From: Anaerolineae bacterium
GTDB taxonomy: Bacteria > Chloroflexota > Anaerolineae > Aggregatilineales > Aggregatilineaceae
Direction of reading: 5' to 3'
NCBI GenBank assembly: GCA_027494015.1
Contig: JAOSJP010000037.1
Location: 1-64,000, forward strand
Length of the DNA: 64,000 bases
Below the pieces are notes generated by a model. That model was not told the DNA's origin. It ran no database searches and saw nothing but the letters and a program-made list of their open reading frames with translations. Positions 34,291-41,500 of the stretch are shown piece by piece; positions within the stretch are counted from its first letter, which is position 1, and each line of letters opens with the position of its first letter. Both the position numbers and the translations under genes were made by a program.

Positions 34291-35055
34291 ATGCGACTCG
34301 AAAATAAAGTGGCCTTGATCACCGGCGCGGGCAGCGGCCTGGGCCGCGAGACGGCGCTGCTCTTCGCCAAAGAGGGCGCGCGCCTGGTGCTCAACGACGT
34401 GGTGGCCGAGACCGTCGAGGAGACCGCGCAGAGGATCGTCAGCGCGGGCGGCCAGGCGATTGCCGTGGCGGGCAGCGTGGCCGTTGATGCTGATGTTGAG
34501 AAGACGATCAAGGCGGGCGTGGCCAAGTTCGGCAAGGTGGACACGCTGTTCAACAACGCGGGGATCATGCCCAACGAAGATGTCTCCGTGCTGACGATGG
34601 AGCAGGACGTGTGGCGGCGCATCCTGGACGTGAACGTGCAGGGCGTGGCGCTGTGCTGCAAGCATGGCATCCCGGAGATCATCAAGGCGGGCGGCGGCGC
34701 GGTGGTCAACGTGGCCTCGTTCGTGGCCCTGGTCGGCTGCTCCGTCCCGCAGGACGCCTACACGGCCAGCAAGGGCGCGGTCATCGCCCTCACGCACTCG
34801 CTGGCGGTGCAGTTCGGCCCCAAGAAGGTGCGCACCAATGCCATCTGCCCCGGCCCGATCATCACGCCGCTGATGGAGACGCTCTTCGCCACCGAAGCGG
34901 CCAAGATGCTGCGCCTCAACCGCATCCCGATGGGGCGCTTCGGCCAGCCGCCGGATGTGGCCTACGCCGCGCTGTACCTGGCCTCGGACGAGGCGTCGTG
35001 GGTGAATGGGGCAAGCCTGGTAGTGGATGGCGGGATCACGCACAACTATTTCTAG
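34291..35055 (+). CDS. Short-chain dehydrogenase/reductase
   Basis: 254 residues. The classical SDR features are cofactor loop TGAGSGLG at 11-18, NNAG at 88-91, catalytic S143, Y157 and K161 (YTASKGA), and the C-terminal YLASDEASWVNGASLVVDGG. VLNDVV after beta-2 has Asp where NAD-dependent members do. AAGGAG lies just before the ATG at 34291. The family oxidises alcohols or reduces ketones; the position between the oxidoreductase pair and a sugar ABC transporter suggests polyol or sugar oxidation. Confidence 0.93.
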   Translation: MRLENKVALITGAGSGLGRETALLFAKEGARLVLNDVVAETVEETAQRIVSAGGQAIAVAGSVAVDADVEKTIKAGVAKFGKVDTLFNNAGIMPNEDVSVLTMEQDVWRRILDVNVQGVALCCKHGIPEIIKAGGGAVVNVASFVALVGCSVPQDAYTASKGAVIALTHSLAVQFGPKKVRTNAICPGPIITPLMETLFATEAAKMLRLNRIPMGRFGQPPDVAYAALYLASDEASWVNGASLVVDGGITHNYF

Positions 35056-35174
35056 AACCTGGCCCGATGTTCGTTTCCGCTGTTCGTTCGATGTGCGCGA
35101 ATCAACAAACGCATGTTGGTTCTTGGTGGCATAACGGCGCATTTTGTCTTACAATGGCGGTATAGGCGGGAGTG

Positions 35175-35375
35175 CAGGGCAATCGCATCAAACGTGTGTG
35201 GTGTTCTACCTCACCCCCAGCCTCGCTGCGCTCGGCTTGCCCCCTCTCCGCCGGCGGAGAGGGGCGGCGAGGCCCGCGTCAGTGGGCCGCGCGGGGGTGA
35301 GGTCAACCAGGGCGCAGCAGAGCAGCGCCCCTACGAGCAGGCTGGCGCGCGGTGGACTTTGATGCAATCGCCCTG
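35175..35375. repeat. Repeat F, element with terminal inverted repeats enclosing repeat A copy 3
   Basis: Left end CAGGGCAATCGCATCAAA and right end TTTGATGCAATCGCCCTG are inverted repeats matching at 16 of 18 positions. Inside lie repeat A (35207-35305) and a GGGCGCAGCAGAGCAGCGCCCC hairpin. It occupies part of the 550-base gap 35056-35605 upstream of the ABC transporter; no gene was seen in the gap. Confidence 0.75.
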
Positions 35376-35605
35376 GGCGAGAGTGGACAGGAGAGGTAAG
35401 CAGCCATCTCTGTGATGCACGGAATTGAATGGGAAAGGAGGCCGCCATCGGCTAAGATAGGGGACAAGGCTAAGCGGATTTCACGTGCATAAGCTCAGCT
35501 TCATGGTGTGTCAGGGCGGGTTTAGCGCGCGCGGTGTATTCTGACAGGAGTGTGCCGCAGGAGCGCAATTCGTCCGCAGATTATCAGACTTTAAGGAGAA
35601 GATCG

Positions 35606-36958
35606 ATGAAAAAGCTCGTGTTCCTGTCTATCGCATTGGTCATGGTGATCGCCCTGGCCCTGCCAGCATCGCCGATCAGCGCGCAGGAAAAGACCAAGAT
35701 CGACGTGTGGATCGCCTTCCAGGACTATCGCTGGGACTGGGCCAAGGAAGTGGCCGCCGAGTTCAACGCGCTGTTCCCGCAGTATGAAGTCGTCGTCACC
35801 GGCGGCTACAGCTACGAGACCATGTTCGCCCAGGTCGCCGTCGCTGCCGAGCAGGGTCAGCTTCCCGCGGTCGTGCAGTACTTCGAGGCAGCCACGCAAG
35901 ACGCGCGCGATAGCGGGCTGTTCAAGCCGATAGCCGATGCCTTGGGCGACCGCACCGAGATCAACGGGCTGGAAGTGGACATGGAAGACTATGTGGCCCC
36001 GGTGATCGCCTACTACACCCTCGATGGCAAGTTCACCTCCATGCCCTGGAACACCTCCTCGGCGATCATGTTCACGAACATGAACTACCTGCGGGCCGCG
36101 GGCTGGGACAAGCCGCCGGCGACCTGGCAGGAAATTGACGCGGCCTGCGAAGCCGTCATGGCCCTGGACAACGCGCCTGAGTACTGCTGGACCTTCCCCA
36201 ACCACGGCTGGTTCTTCGAGCAGTGGCTGGCCGTTCAGGACGCGCTGTATGTCAACAACGGCAATGGCCGCGAGGAGCGCGCGACCGAGGTGGCCTTCAA
36301 CAGTGACGCCGGCGTGGCCGTCCTGGAATGGCTGGATGACCAGTTCAACAAGGGCTACCTGTACTACAGTGGCGCGCAGGGTGGTGACTCCTGGTCCACT
36401 GTGGACCAGGCCTACTCGACGCAGCAGGTCGCTATCGCTGTCTACAGCAGCTCGGACACCACCCTCTACACCGAAATGGGTGAGGAAGGCGGCTTCGAGA
36501 GCCTGGCCTCGTTCTACCCCTACAACGGTGAGGTCGGCTGGACGGGCAACCTGATCGGTGGCGCGACGCTGTGGCTGGTGGAGGGTCTCGACCCGGCGGT
36601 TGAAGAAGGTGCGCTGACCTTCCTGGTGTACTTCACCAACACCGAGAACGCCGCGGACTGGCACCAGGTCACCGGCTACATCCCGATCCGGATGAGCGCC
36701 TACCAGATGCTGACTGACGAAGGCTACTACGAGGCCAATCCGAACCAGACGGTGGCGCTGGAGCAGCTTGCCCAGAGCACGATCACCCCGGCGACCAGCG
36801 GCGCGCTGGTGGGCGGCTTCCCGGCCATCCGCAATGTGGTCACCGCCGCGATTGACCGCGTGCTGCTGACCGACGAGGACCCGGCGGCAGTTCTCGCGCA
36901 GGCGGCTGCTGAGTCCAACGTGATCATCGAAGAGTACAACCTGCTGAACGCGCCGTAA
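35606..36958 (+). CDS. ABC transporter sugar-binding protein (UgpB/family 1 type)
   Basis: 450 residues. MKKLVFLSIALVMVIALALP is a Sec signal peptide cleaved near ISAQ. The mature protein is an extracellular solute-binding family 1 fold: DVWIAFQDYRWDWAKEVAAEFNALFPQYEV, YFEAATQDARDSGLFKPI, SMPWNTSSAIMFTNMNYLRAAGWDKPPATWQEIDAAC and GWTGNLIGGATLWLVEG. The organisation matches glycerol-3-phosphate or oligosaccharide binding proteins; the inositol cluster downstream makes a polyol or sugar ligand likely. AAGGAG precedes the ATG. Two permease genes follow. Confidence 0.93.
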   Translation: MKKLVFLSIALVMVIALALPASPISAQEKTKIDVWIAFQDYRWDWAKEVAAEFNALFPQYEVVVTGGYSYETMFAQVAVAAEQGQLPAVVQYFEAATQDARDSGLFKPIADALGDRTEINGLEVDMEDYVAPVIAYYTLDGKFTSMPWNTSSAIMFTNMNYLRAAGWDKPPATWQEIDAACEAVMALDNAPEYCWTFPNHGWFFEQWLAVQDALYVNNGNGREERATEVAFNSDAGVAVLEWLDDQFNKGYLYYSGAQGGDSWSTVDQAYSTQQVAIAVYSSSDTTLYTEMGEEGGFESLASFYPYNGEVGWTGNLIGGATLWLVEGLDPAVEEGALTFLVYFTNTENAADWHQVTGYIPIRMSAYQMLTDEGYYEANPNQTVALEQLAQSTITPATSGALVGGFPAIRNVVTAAIDRVLLTDEDPAAVLAQAAAESNVIIEEYNLLNAP

Positions 36959-36983
36959 GGAGGCACGCCTCAGCACCAGTCAT

Positions 36984-37010
36984 GGAGGGGCGGCGTGCTG
37001 CCGCCCCTCC
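36984..37010 (+). promoter_or_regulatory. Intercistronic hairpin after the binding-protein gene
   Basis: GGAGGGGCGGC pairs perfectly with GCCGCCCCTCC over a five-base loop. There is no U run, so it is more likely a partial terminator or mRNA-stabilising stem that keeps binding-protein levels above the permeases. Confidence 0.75.
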
Positions 37011-37053
37011 GCGATCGGGTTTCTTTCTTGTAGCAGAAAGAATAGACGTCATC

Positions 37054-38250
37054 ATGGTCGTCTCTCCAGTAGTTCTTATGATCATGGGTGCGGTAGTGGG
37101 CGCCGCTGCGCTGGCCTTTGTCTTCCAGCGCGCCGGTGGCCGCCTGACGCTGGGGCTGGGAATCGGCGCCATCGCCGGGGCGTTTGGCTCGGCGCTGTTC
37201 ATGGTGCCGCTGGACTACTGCACCTTCGAGGCCGAGCGCGAATCCCTGGATCGTGTGTTCGGGGCGATCTTCGTGCTGGCAGGCATTGCCCTCGTCGTGG
37301 CCCCTATCGGCTGGCTGAGCGGCAAGCTGCTGCGCCGCGAGAGCCTGATGTCTGGCGAACAGACGCAGGGGACGTTCAGGCACTGGTGGATGGCTCTGCC
37401 CCTGCTGGCGCCGACTCTGACCATCCTTGTCCTGTTCCTGTACTACCCCTCGCTGGAGACGCTGCGCCTTTCCACCATGCTGTCGCGGCTGGGCGCACGG
37501 CGCGAGGTCTTCGTGTGCGTGGACAATTTCACCCGGCTGGTGGACGACCCCGCCTACGCCGATACGTTCATCCGCACGATGTTCATCTCCTTCTTCATCG
37601 TCGTGCTGAGCATGAGTCTGTCGCTGCTGATTGCCACGATGGCCTACTTGCCGCTGCGCGGCGCGTCCATTTACCGGATTCTGCTCGTCTGGCCCTACGC
37701 CATGTCTCCGGCAGTGGCGGGCATCATCTTCCTGCTGATGTTCAACCCATCGGGGGGGCTGGTCAACTATCTCTTCGGCAAGTGGTTCGGAATCAAGCTG
37801 GGCTGGCTCAACGACCCGGCGGTCGCCCCCTGGACGATCATTCTGGCCAGCGTGTGGAAGTCCATGGGCTTCAACATCCTGTTCTACATTGCCGGGTTGC
37901 AGAACGTGCCCAAAGACCTGATCGAAGCGGGCGCGATTGACGGCGCGGGCTTGCTGCGCCGGTTCTGGCACATCGTCTGGCCCATGCTCTCGCCGATCAC
38001 CTTCTTCCTGATCGTCACCAATCTGACGTATGCCTTCTTCGAGACCTACGCCACCATTGACTACCTGACACCCGGCGGCGGGCCTCTGCAATCCACGACG
38101 ACGATGATGTACCGCGTCATCCAACTGGGCGTGCAGAACAACGACATGGGCAAGGCCGCCGCGCAGTCCATCGTCCTCTTCCTGACGGTTATCGGCATGA
38201 CGATTGTGCTGTTCCGCACTGGCGGGCGGCAGGTCAATTACGGAGTGTGA
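37054..38250 (+). CDS. ABC sugar permease, UgpA/MalF type, with extra N-terminal helices
   Basis: 398 residues from an ATG at 37054; the frame is open to 36982, but that ATG lies within a hairpin. Residues 1-110 hold three extra hydrophobic segments (VVLMIMGAVVGAAALAFVF, LGLGIGAIAGAFGSALFMV, IFVLAGIALVVAPIGWL) not usual for UgpA. The permease core follows, with LPLLAPTLTILVLFLYYPSLETLRLS and the EAA loop EAGAIDGAGLLRRFWHIVWPML. It forms the transmembrane channel with the next gene product. The ribosome-binding site is weak, so the true start is uncertain. Confidence 0.88.
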   Translation: MVVSPVVLMIMGAVVGAAALAFVFQRAGGRLTLGLGIGAIAGAFGSALFMVPLDYCTFEAERESLDRVFGAIFVLAGIALVVAPIGWLSGKLLRRESLMSGEQTQGTFRHWWMALPLLAPTLTILVLFLYYPSLETLRLSTMLSRLGARREVFVCVDNFTRLVDDPAYADTFIRTMFISFFIVVLSMSLSLLIATMAYLPLRGASIYRILLVWPYAMSPAVAGIIFLLMFNPSGGLVNYLFGKWFGIKLGWLNDPAVAPWTIILASVWKSMGFNILFYIAGLQNVPKDLIEAGAIDGAGLLRRFWHIVWPMLSPITFFLIVTNLTYAFFETYATIDYLTPGGGPLQSTTTMMYRVIQLGVQNNDMGKAAAQSIVLFLTVIGMTIVLFRTGGRQVNYGV

Positions 38251-38254
38251 GGCC

Positions 38255-39133
38255 ATGACTGCTGCTTCACGAGAGACTATCCGCGTGCCGCAGGCTCAAT
38301 CCTGGAAGAAGACGGCGCGCTCGTGGGTGCCCAAGCGCTGGTACGCGCACCTCATTCTGGTGCTCGCCTGCTTCATGTCCGGCATTCCGCTGTTCTACGC
38401 GCTGCTGGTCAGCACGCAGACCAACGCCGAAGTCTTCCGCTACCAGTTCTCGCTGGGCAGCGGCCTGGAGTCTAACTGGAATGTGGTCTTCTACGAGCGC
38501 CACCTGCACACGTACATGATCAACAGCGTGATCATGACAGCGGGCATCACTGTCTTCAAGACGATCTTCTCGCTGCTGTCCGGTCTGGCGTTTGTTTACT
38601 TTCGCTTTCCGGGCAAGTGGCTCGTCTTTGGCTTTGTGCTGATCACGCTGATGATGCCCACCGAGGTGCTGATCATCGCTCTGTTCCGCTTCATCAACGA
38701 TCTGGAGTGGCAAAACACCTTCTATGCGCTGATCGTGCCCTTCACGGCCAGCGCGACAGGCACCTTCCTGTTTCGCCAACATTTCGCCAGTATCCCGGCG
38801 GAGCTATCGGAAGCGGCCCAGCTTGACGGGGCCAATCCGCTGCAGTTCCTGTACCGGGTGCTGGTGCCGATGAGCTGGAACACGATCGGGGCGCTGGCAG
38901 TGGTCCAGACAATCTACGCCTGGAACATGTACCTGTGGCCCAACATGATCATCTCCGACCCGAACATGCAGACCATCCAGACGGGCATCGGCACGCTGCG
39001 CCTCGGTGGCGGGGCGCTGCGCTTCGGCCCGCTGATGCTGGGCACGGTGATCGTCAGCCTGCCGCCGGTGATCGTGTTCATTCTGCTGCAAAAGCAGTTC
39101 ATGAGCGGCTTCACCCTCACGCGGGACAAGTGA
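38255..39133 (+). CDS. ABC sugar permease, UgpE/MalG type
   Basis: 292 residues with six hydrophobic helices (YAHLILVLACFMSGIPLFYALLV, MTAGITVFKTIFSLLSGLAFVY, LVFGFVLITLMMPTEVLIIALF and others) and the EAA loop SEAAQLDGANPLQFLYRVLVPM. It lies four bases after the UgpA-like stop and is followed by a strong terminator, so the transporter operon has no ATPase gene. Such systems often use a shared MsiK-type ATPase encoded elsewhere. Confidence 0.93.
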   Translation: MTAASRETIRVPQAQSWKKTARSWVPKRWYAHLILVLACFMSGIPLFYALLVSTQTNAEVFRYQFSLGSGLESNWNVVFYERHLHTYMINSVIMTAGITVFKTIFSLLSGLAFVYFRFPGKWLVFGFVLITLMMPTEVLIIALFRFINDLEWQNTFYALIVPFTASATGTFLFRQHFASIPAELSEAAQLDGANPLQFLYRVLVPMSWNTIGALAVVQTIYAWNMYLWPNMIISDPNMQTIQTGIGTLRLGGGALRFGPLMLGTVIVSLPPVIVFILLQKQFMSGFTLTRDK

Positions 39134-39155
39134 ACGCTTCTGTCGCTTCCCGACG

Positions 39156-39186
39156 CCGCCGGTTGCCCCCCGGCGGTGTTTTTTTT
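39156..39186 (+). terminator. Intrinsic terminator after the ABC transporter operon
   Basis: CCGCCGG pairs with CCGGCGG over TTGCCCC and is followed by TG and a run of eight Ts. Confidence 0.9.
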
Positions 39187-39219
39187 GCCTCAGTCCCTCT
39201 GCGACTCTGTGACTTGCCT

Positions 39220-39412
39220 GGGTGCGTGCAAAACCTGCCAGGTAGGGACGCTGCTCTGCTGCGCCCCCCTTTACCTCACCCCCGCTCCGCCTAAGAGAGG
39301 GCGCAAGCCCAACGCAGCAAGGCGGAGAGGGGGCAAGCCGAGCGCAGCGAGGCCGGGGGTGAGGTCAATATCCCCGCGTCCAGCGAGTCGCTGTCAACCT
39401 TTGCACGCACCC
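39220..39412. repeat. Repeat D copy 3 enclosing repeat A copy 4
   Basis: Terminal repeats GGGTGCGTGCAAAACCTGCC and GTCAACCTTTGCACGCACCC; inside are GGTAGGGACGCTGCTCTGCTGCGCCCC and repeat A (39272-39367). A complete 193-bp element between the transporter terminator and the inositol promoter. Confidence 0.8.
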
Positions 39413-39439
39413 CCCACCTCCGCGACCTCCGCGCACTTC

Positions 39440-39466
39440 TTGACACCTGTTGTAGAATGCTATACT
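39440..39466 (+). promoter_or_regulatory. Promoter of the inositol cluster
   Basis: TTGACA at 39440-39445 and TATACT at 39461-39466. The 15-base spacer is short, which fits an activated or weak basal promoter. It lies 330 bases before the first gene. Confidence 0.6.
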
Positions 39467-39471
39467 CTTGG

Positions 39472-39484
39472 GGAAACGTTTACA
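39472..39484 (+). promoter_or_regulatory. LacI/GalR-type operator
   Basis: GGAAACGTTTACA, a near-palindrome around the central CG that matches the consensus TGTAAACGTTTACA of LacI-family repressors. It overlaps the expected transcription start, a repressing position. No LacI gene is in the window. Confidence 0.6.
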
Positions 39485-39730
39485 TACGCTCTGCGCGGCG
39501 ACGCTGCTGCGCCAGCCGCAGTGCCCCGGCGCAACCGGGCACGCTGTAACGCACGAGCGCAGTAAACCCTGCCCCACACCGGCCTGGCACCTGGGCGCGC
39601 GGCACCGCTCCCAGGGCTACCTGCCAGCCGCCGGGAAAGGCGGGTGCGCCGTCCGAAGAGGCGACACGACCCTCTGACGCAAGCAGGCTGGCACACATGC
39701 TGCGTTACTTTCGGACGGCGCACGTTTTTT
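39476..39730 (+). ncRNA. Structured leader with intrinsic terminator, possible riboswitch or attenuator
   Basis: Hairpins in order: GTGCCCCGG/CCGGGCAC (39521-39542); CTGGCA/TGCCAG (39584-39589, 39622-39627) enclosing CCTGGG/CCCAGG; CCGCC/GGCGG (39629-39643); then a perfect 14-bp stem GTGCGCCGTCCGAA at 39644-39657 with its complement at 39710-39723 followed by T6. The terminator loop holds a further hairpin (ACGCA-GCA / TGC-TGCGT). The first coding sequence begins 65 bases later. Some motifs loosely recall cobalamin riboswitches (CCGG-loop-CCGG, ACCTGCC), but the fit is incomplete. Family not assigned. Confidence 0.6.
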
Positions 39731-39794
39731 GTGGCGGGCGCGTCTCGCGCGGAGCCTGCTGATGCGTACCTCATAGTGTTGCAGGATCGCTGCC

Positions 39795-40286
39795 GTGCAG
39801 AAGAACTACGACCTCCTGAGCATCGGGCGCAGCTCGATTGACCTCTACTCCAACGACGTTGGCACCCCCTTTGTGAACATCACCAGTTTCGCCGCCTATG
39901 TGGGCGGGTCGCCGACCAACATCAGCGTGGGCGCGCGATGGCTGGGGCCGCGCTCCGCCCTGCTGACCGGCCTGGGCCAGGACCCGGCCGGCGACTTCAT
40001 TCTGCACTTTCTGGAGCAGGAGGGCGTCGAAACGCGCTTCATCGCGCGCAAGCCGGGCCGTCGCAGCAGCGCCGTGGTGCTCGGCATCGAGCCGCCGGGC
40101 AAATTCTCGCTGGTCTTCCACTGCGATAACTGCGCCGACATCGCCCTGACCATTGACGATGTGCTCGCCGCGCGGCTGGGCAACGCCTGCGGCGCAATCG
40201 TCGTCACCAAGCACGGCTGCGCCAACTTCATGCCGACGATGGACGAAGTGCTGGCCTTCGCCGAAGGCTACGGCGGGCTGGAGTGA
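39795..40286 (+). pseudogene. iolC: 5-dehydro-2-deoxygluconokinase (IolC) with internal in-frame deletion
   Basis: 163 residues where IolC is normally about 320-340. The first 130 residues are a PfkB-type N-terminus (LLSIGRSSIDLYSNDVGTPF, AAYVGGSPTNISVGARWLG, GLGQDPAGDFI, RRSSAVVLGIEPPGKFSLVF). It then jumps directly to the extreme C-terminus, ARLGNACGAIVVTKHGCANFMPTMDEVLAF. The missing middle includes the catalytic Gly-Ala-Gly-Asp and ATP site, so the product cannot phosphorylate. The GTG at 39795 starts the frame. The deletion is in frame; it may be real or an assembly collapse. Confidence 0.82.
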
Positions 40287-40300
40287 GGAGATAGCTGATC

Positions 40301-41191
40301 ATGCGCTATACCGCAGAGACCATGCGCGTCAGGTCACGCGACACGGGGGGAACGGGCGTTTTCGCTGAGGTGCTGGCTGCGCAGGCGGGCTGGGAGCTGC
40401 TCAACATGCAGGCGCGGCGCATGAATCGCGGCGAAACCTGGGCGGGCGCGACCGGCGAACACGAGTATGTGCACGTCATCCTGGGCGGAGTCTGCCACGT
40501 GCACAGCAGCAGCGGCGGCTTCCCCGATGTGGGCCGTCGCCCGAATGTGTTCAGCGGGATGCCTTACGCCGTCTACCTGTCGCGGCGCACCGAGTTCGTG
40601 ATTGAAGCGCTGACCGACGGCTTCGAAGTGGCGACGTGCTGGGTGCCCACCGAGGAGGATCACCCGGCGCGGCTGATCACGCCCGCCGACTGCGCCATCG
40701 AGCTGCGCGGCGGGGGCAACGCCTCGCGCCAGATCGTCAGCCTCATCCCGCCCGGCTTCGACTGTCAGCGCCTGGTCTGTGTGGAGGTCTACACGCCCGG
40801 CGGCAACTGGTCGAGCTACCCGCCGCACAAGCACGACGTGCACCGCACAGCGCCCGACGGGACGCTCCTCGAAGCCGACCTGGAAGAGATTTACTTCTAC
40901 AAGAGTGACCGGCCCGGCGGCTACGCCTATCAGCGCGTCTACAACGACGACCGTAGCATTGACGGGCTGATGCTGGCCGAGCAGCACGACGCCGTGCTCG
41001 TGCCGGAGGGCTACCATCCGGTCGTCAGTGCGCACGGCTACACCACCTATTACCTGAACTTCCTGGCTGGCTCGGCCCAATCGCTGGCCAACAGCGACGA
41101 TCCGGCCTACGCCTGGGTCAAGGGGACGTGGACGTACCTCGATCCGCGCCTGCCCATCGTGGACCTGGGCATGGAGCCGCCGCGACGCTAG
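40301..41191 (+). CDS. iolB: 5-deoxy-glucuronate isomerase
   Basis: 296 residues, the usual length. The bicupin has EHEYVHVILGGVCHV, GMPYAVYLSRRTEFVIEA, NWSSYPPHKHDVH (metal-binding His residues), LEEIYFYKSDRPGGYAYQRVYNDD and AVLVPEGYHPVVSAHGYTTYYLNFLAG. It converts 5-deoxy-D-glucuronate to 5-deoxy-2-keto-gluconate in myo-inositol breakdown, between IolD and IolC. GAGGAG lies 12 bases before the ATG. It follows the iolC remnant after 14 bases. Confidence 0.95.
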   Translation: MRYTAETMRVRSRDTGGTGVFAEVLAAQAGWELLNMQARRMNRGETWAGATGEHEYVHVILGGVCHVHSSSGGFPDVGRRPNVFSGMPYAVYLSRRTEFVIEALTDGFEVATCWVPTEEDHPARLITPADCAIELRGGGNASRQIVSLIPPGFDCQRLVCVEVYTPGGNWSSYPPHKHDVHRTAPDGTLLEADLEEIYFYKSDRPGGYAYQRVYNDDRSIDGLMLAEQHDAVLVPEGYHPVVSAHGYTTYYLNFLAGSAQSLANSDDPAYAWVKGTWTYLDPRLPIVDLGMEPPRR

Positions 41192-41213
41192 AGAGACGGA
41201 CGGTTCGTCATTC

Positions 41214-41421
41214 GACCTCACCCCTGTCTCGGCGGCGAACCGCCTCAACTCCCCTGCTCCATGCATGGAGAGGGGGAAAGCCGGGCGAAGCGAGGCGGGG
41301 GTGAGGTCAAACGATTAACGTTAGAGACCATTCGAAAAGTCCCCCACCCCAAACCCCTCCCCGCGAGCGGGCAAGGGGACGGGTTGTGCCCGTAGGGGCG
41401 GGTTTGCAAACCCGCCCCTAC
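41214..41421. repeat. Repeat A copy 5 (41214-41310) and repeat C copy 4 (41392-41421)
   Basis: Repeat A with centre CTCCATGCATGGAG, then GTAGGGGCGGGTTTGC and its complement. They fill most of the 309-base gap between iolB and iolD (41192-41500). Confidence 0.85.
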
Positions 41422-41500
41422 AACCCGCAGCGCGGAAGAAGAGACCGAGGGTTGAGGGGGAGCAGGCGCATAACACGCTTTGGAGAATAAGGAGAGAGTT

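Noticed and set aside
36982..37053. ATG at 36982 as start of the UgpA-like permease
   Set aside because: It lies within the 5' arm region of a perfect hairpin and adds a non-hydrophobic Arg/Pro-rich leader; 37054 begins the first helix.
39476..39730. Cobalamin riboswitch assignment for the inositol leader
   Set aside because: Only a CCGG-loop-CCGG hairpin and ACCTGCC recall the family; GGGAA and the GGTGCGAATCC-type loop are not in place, and downstream genes are not B12-related. Left as an unassigned RNA.
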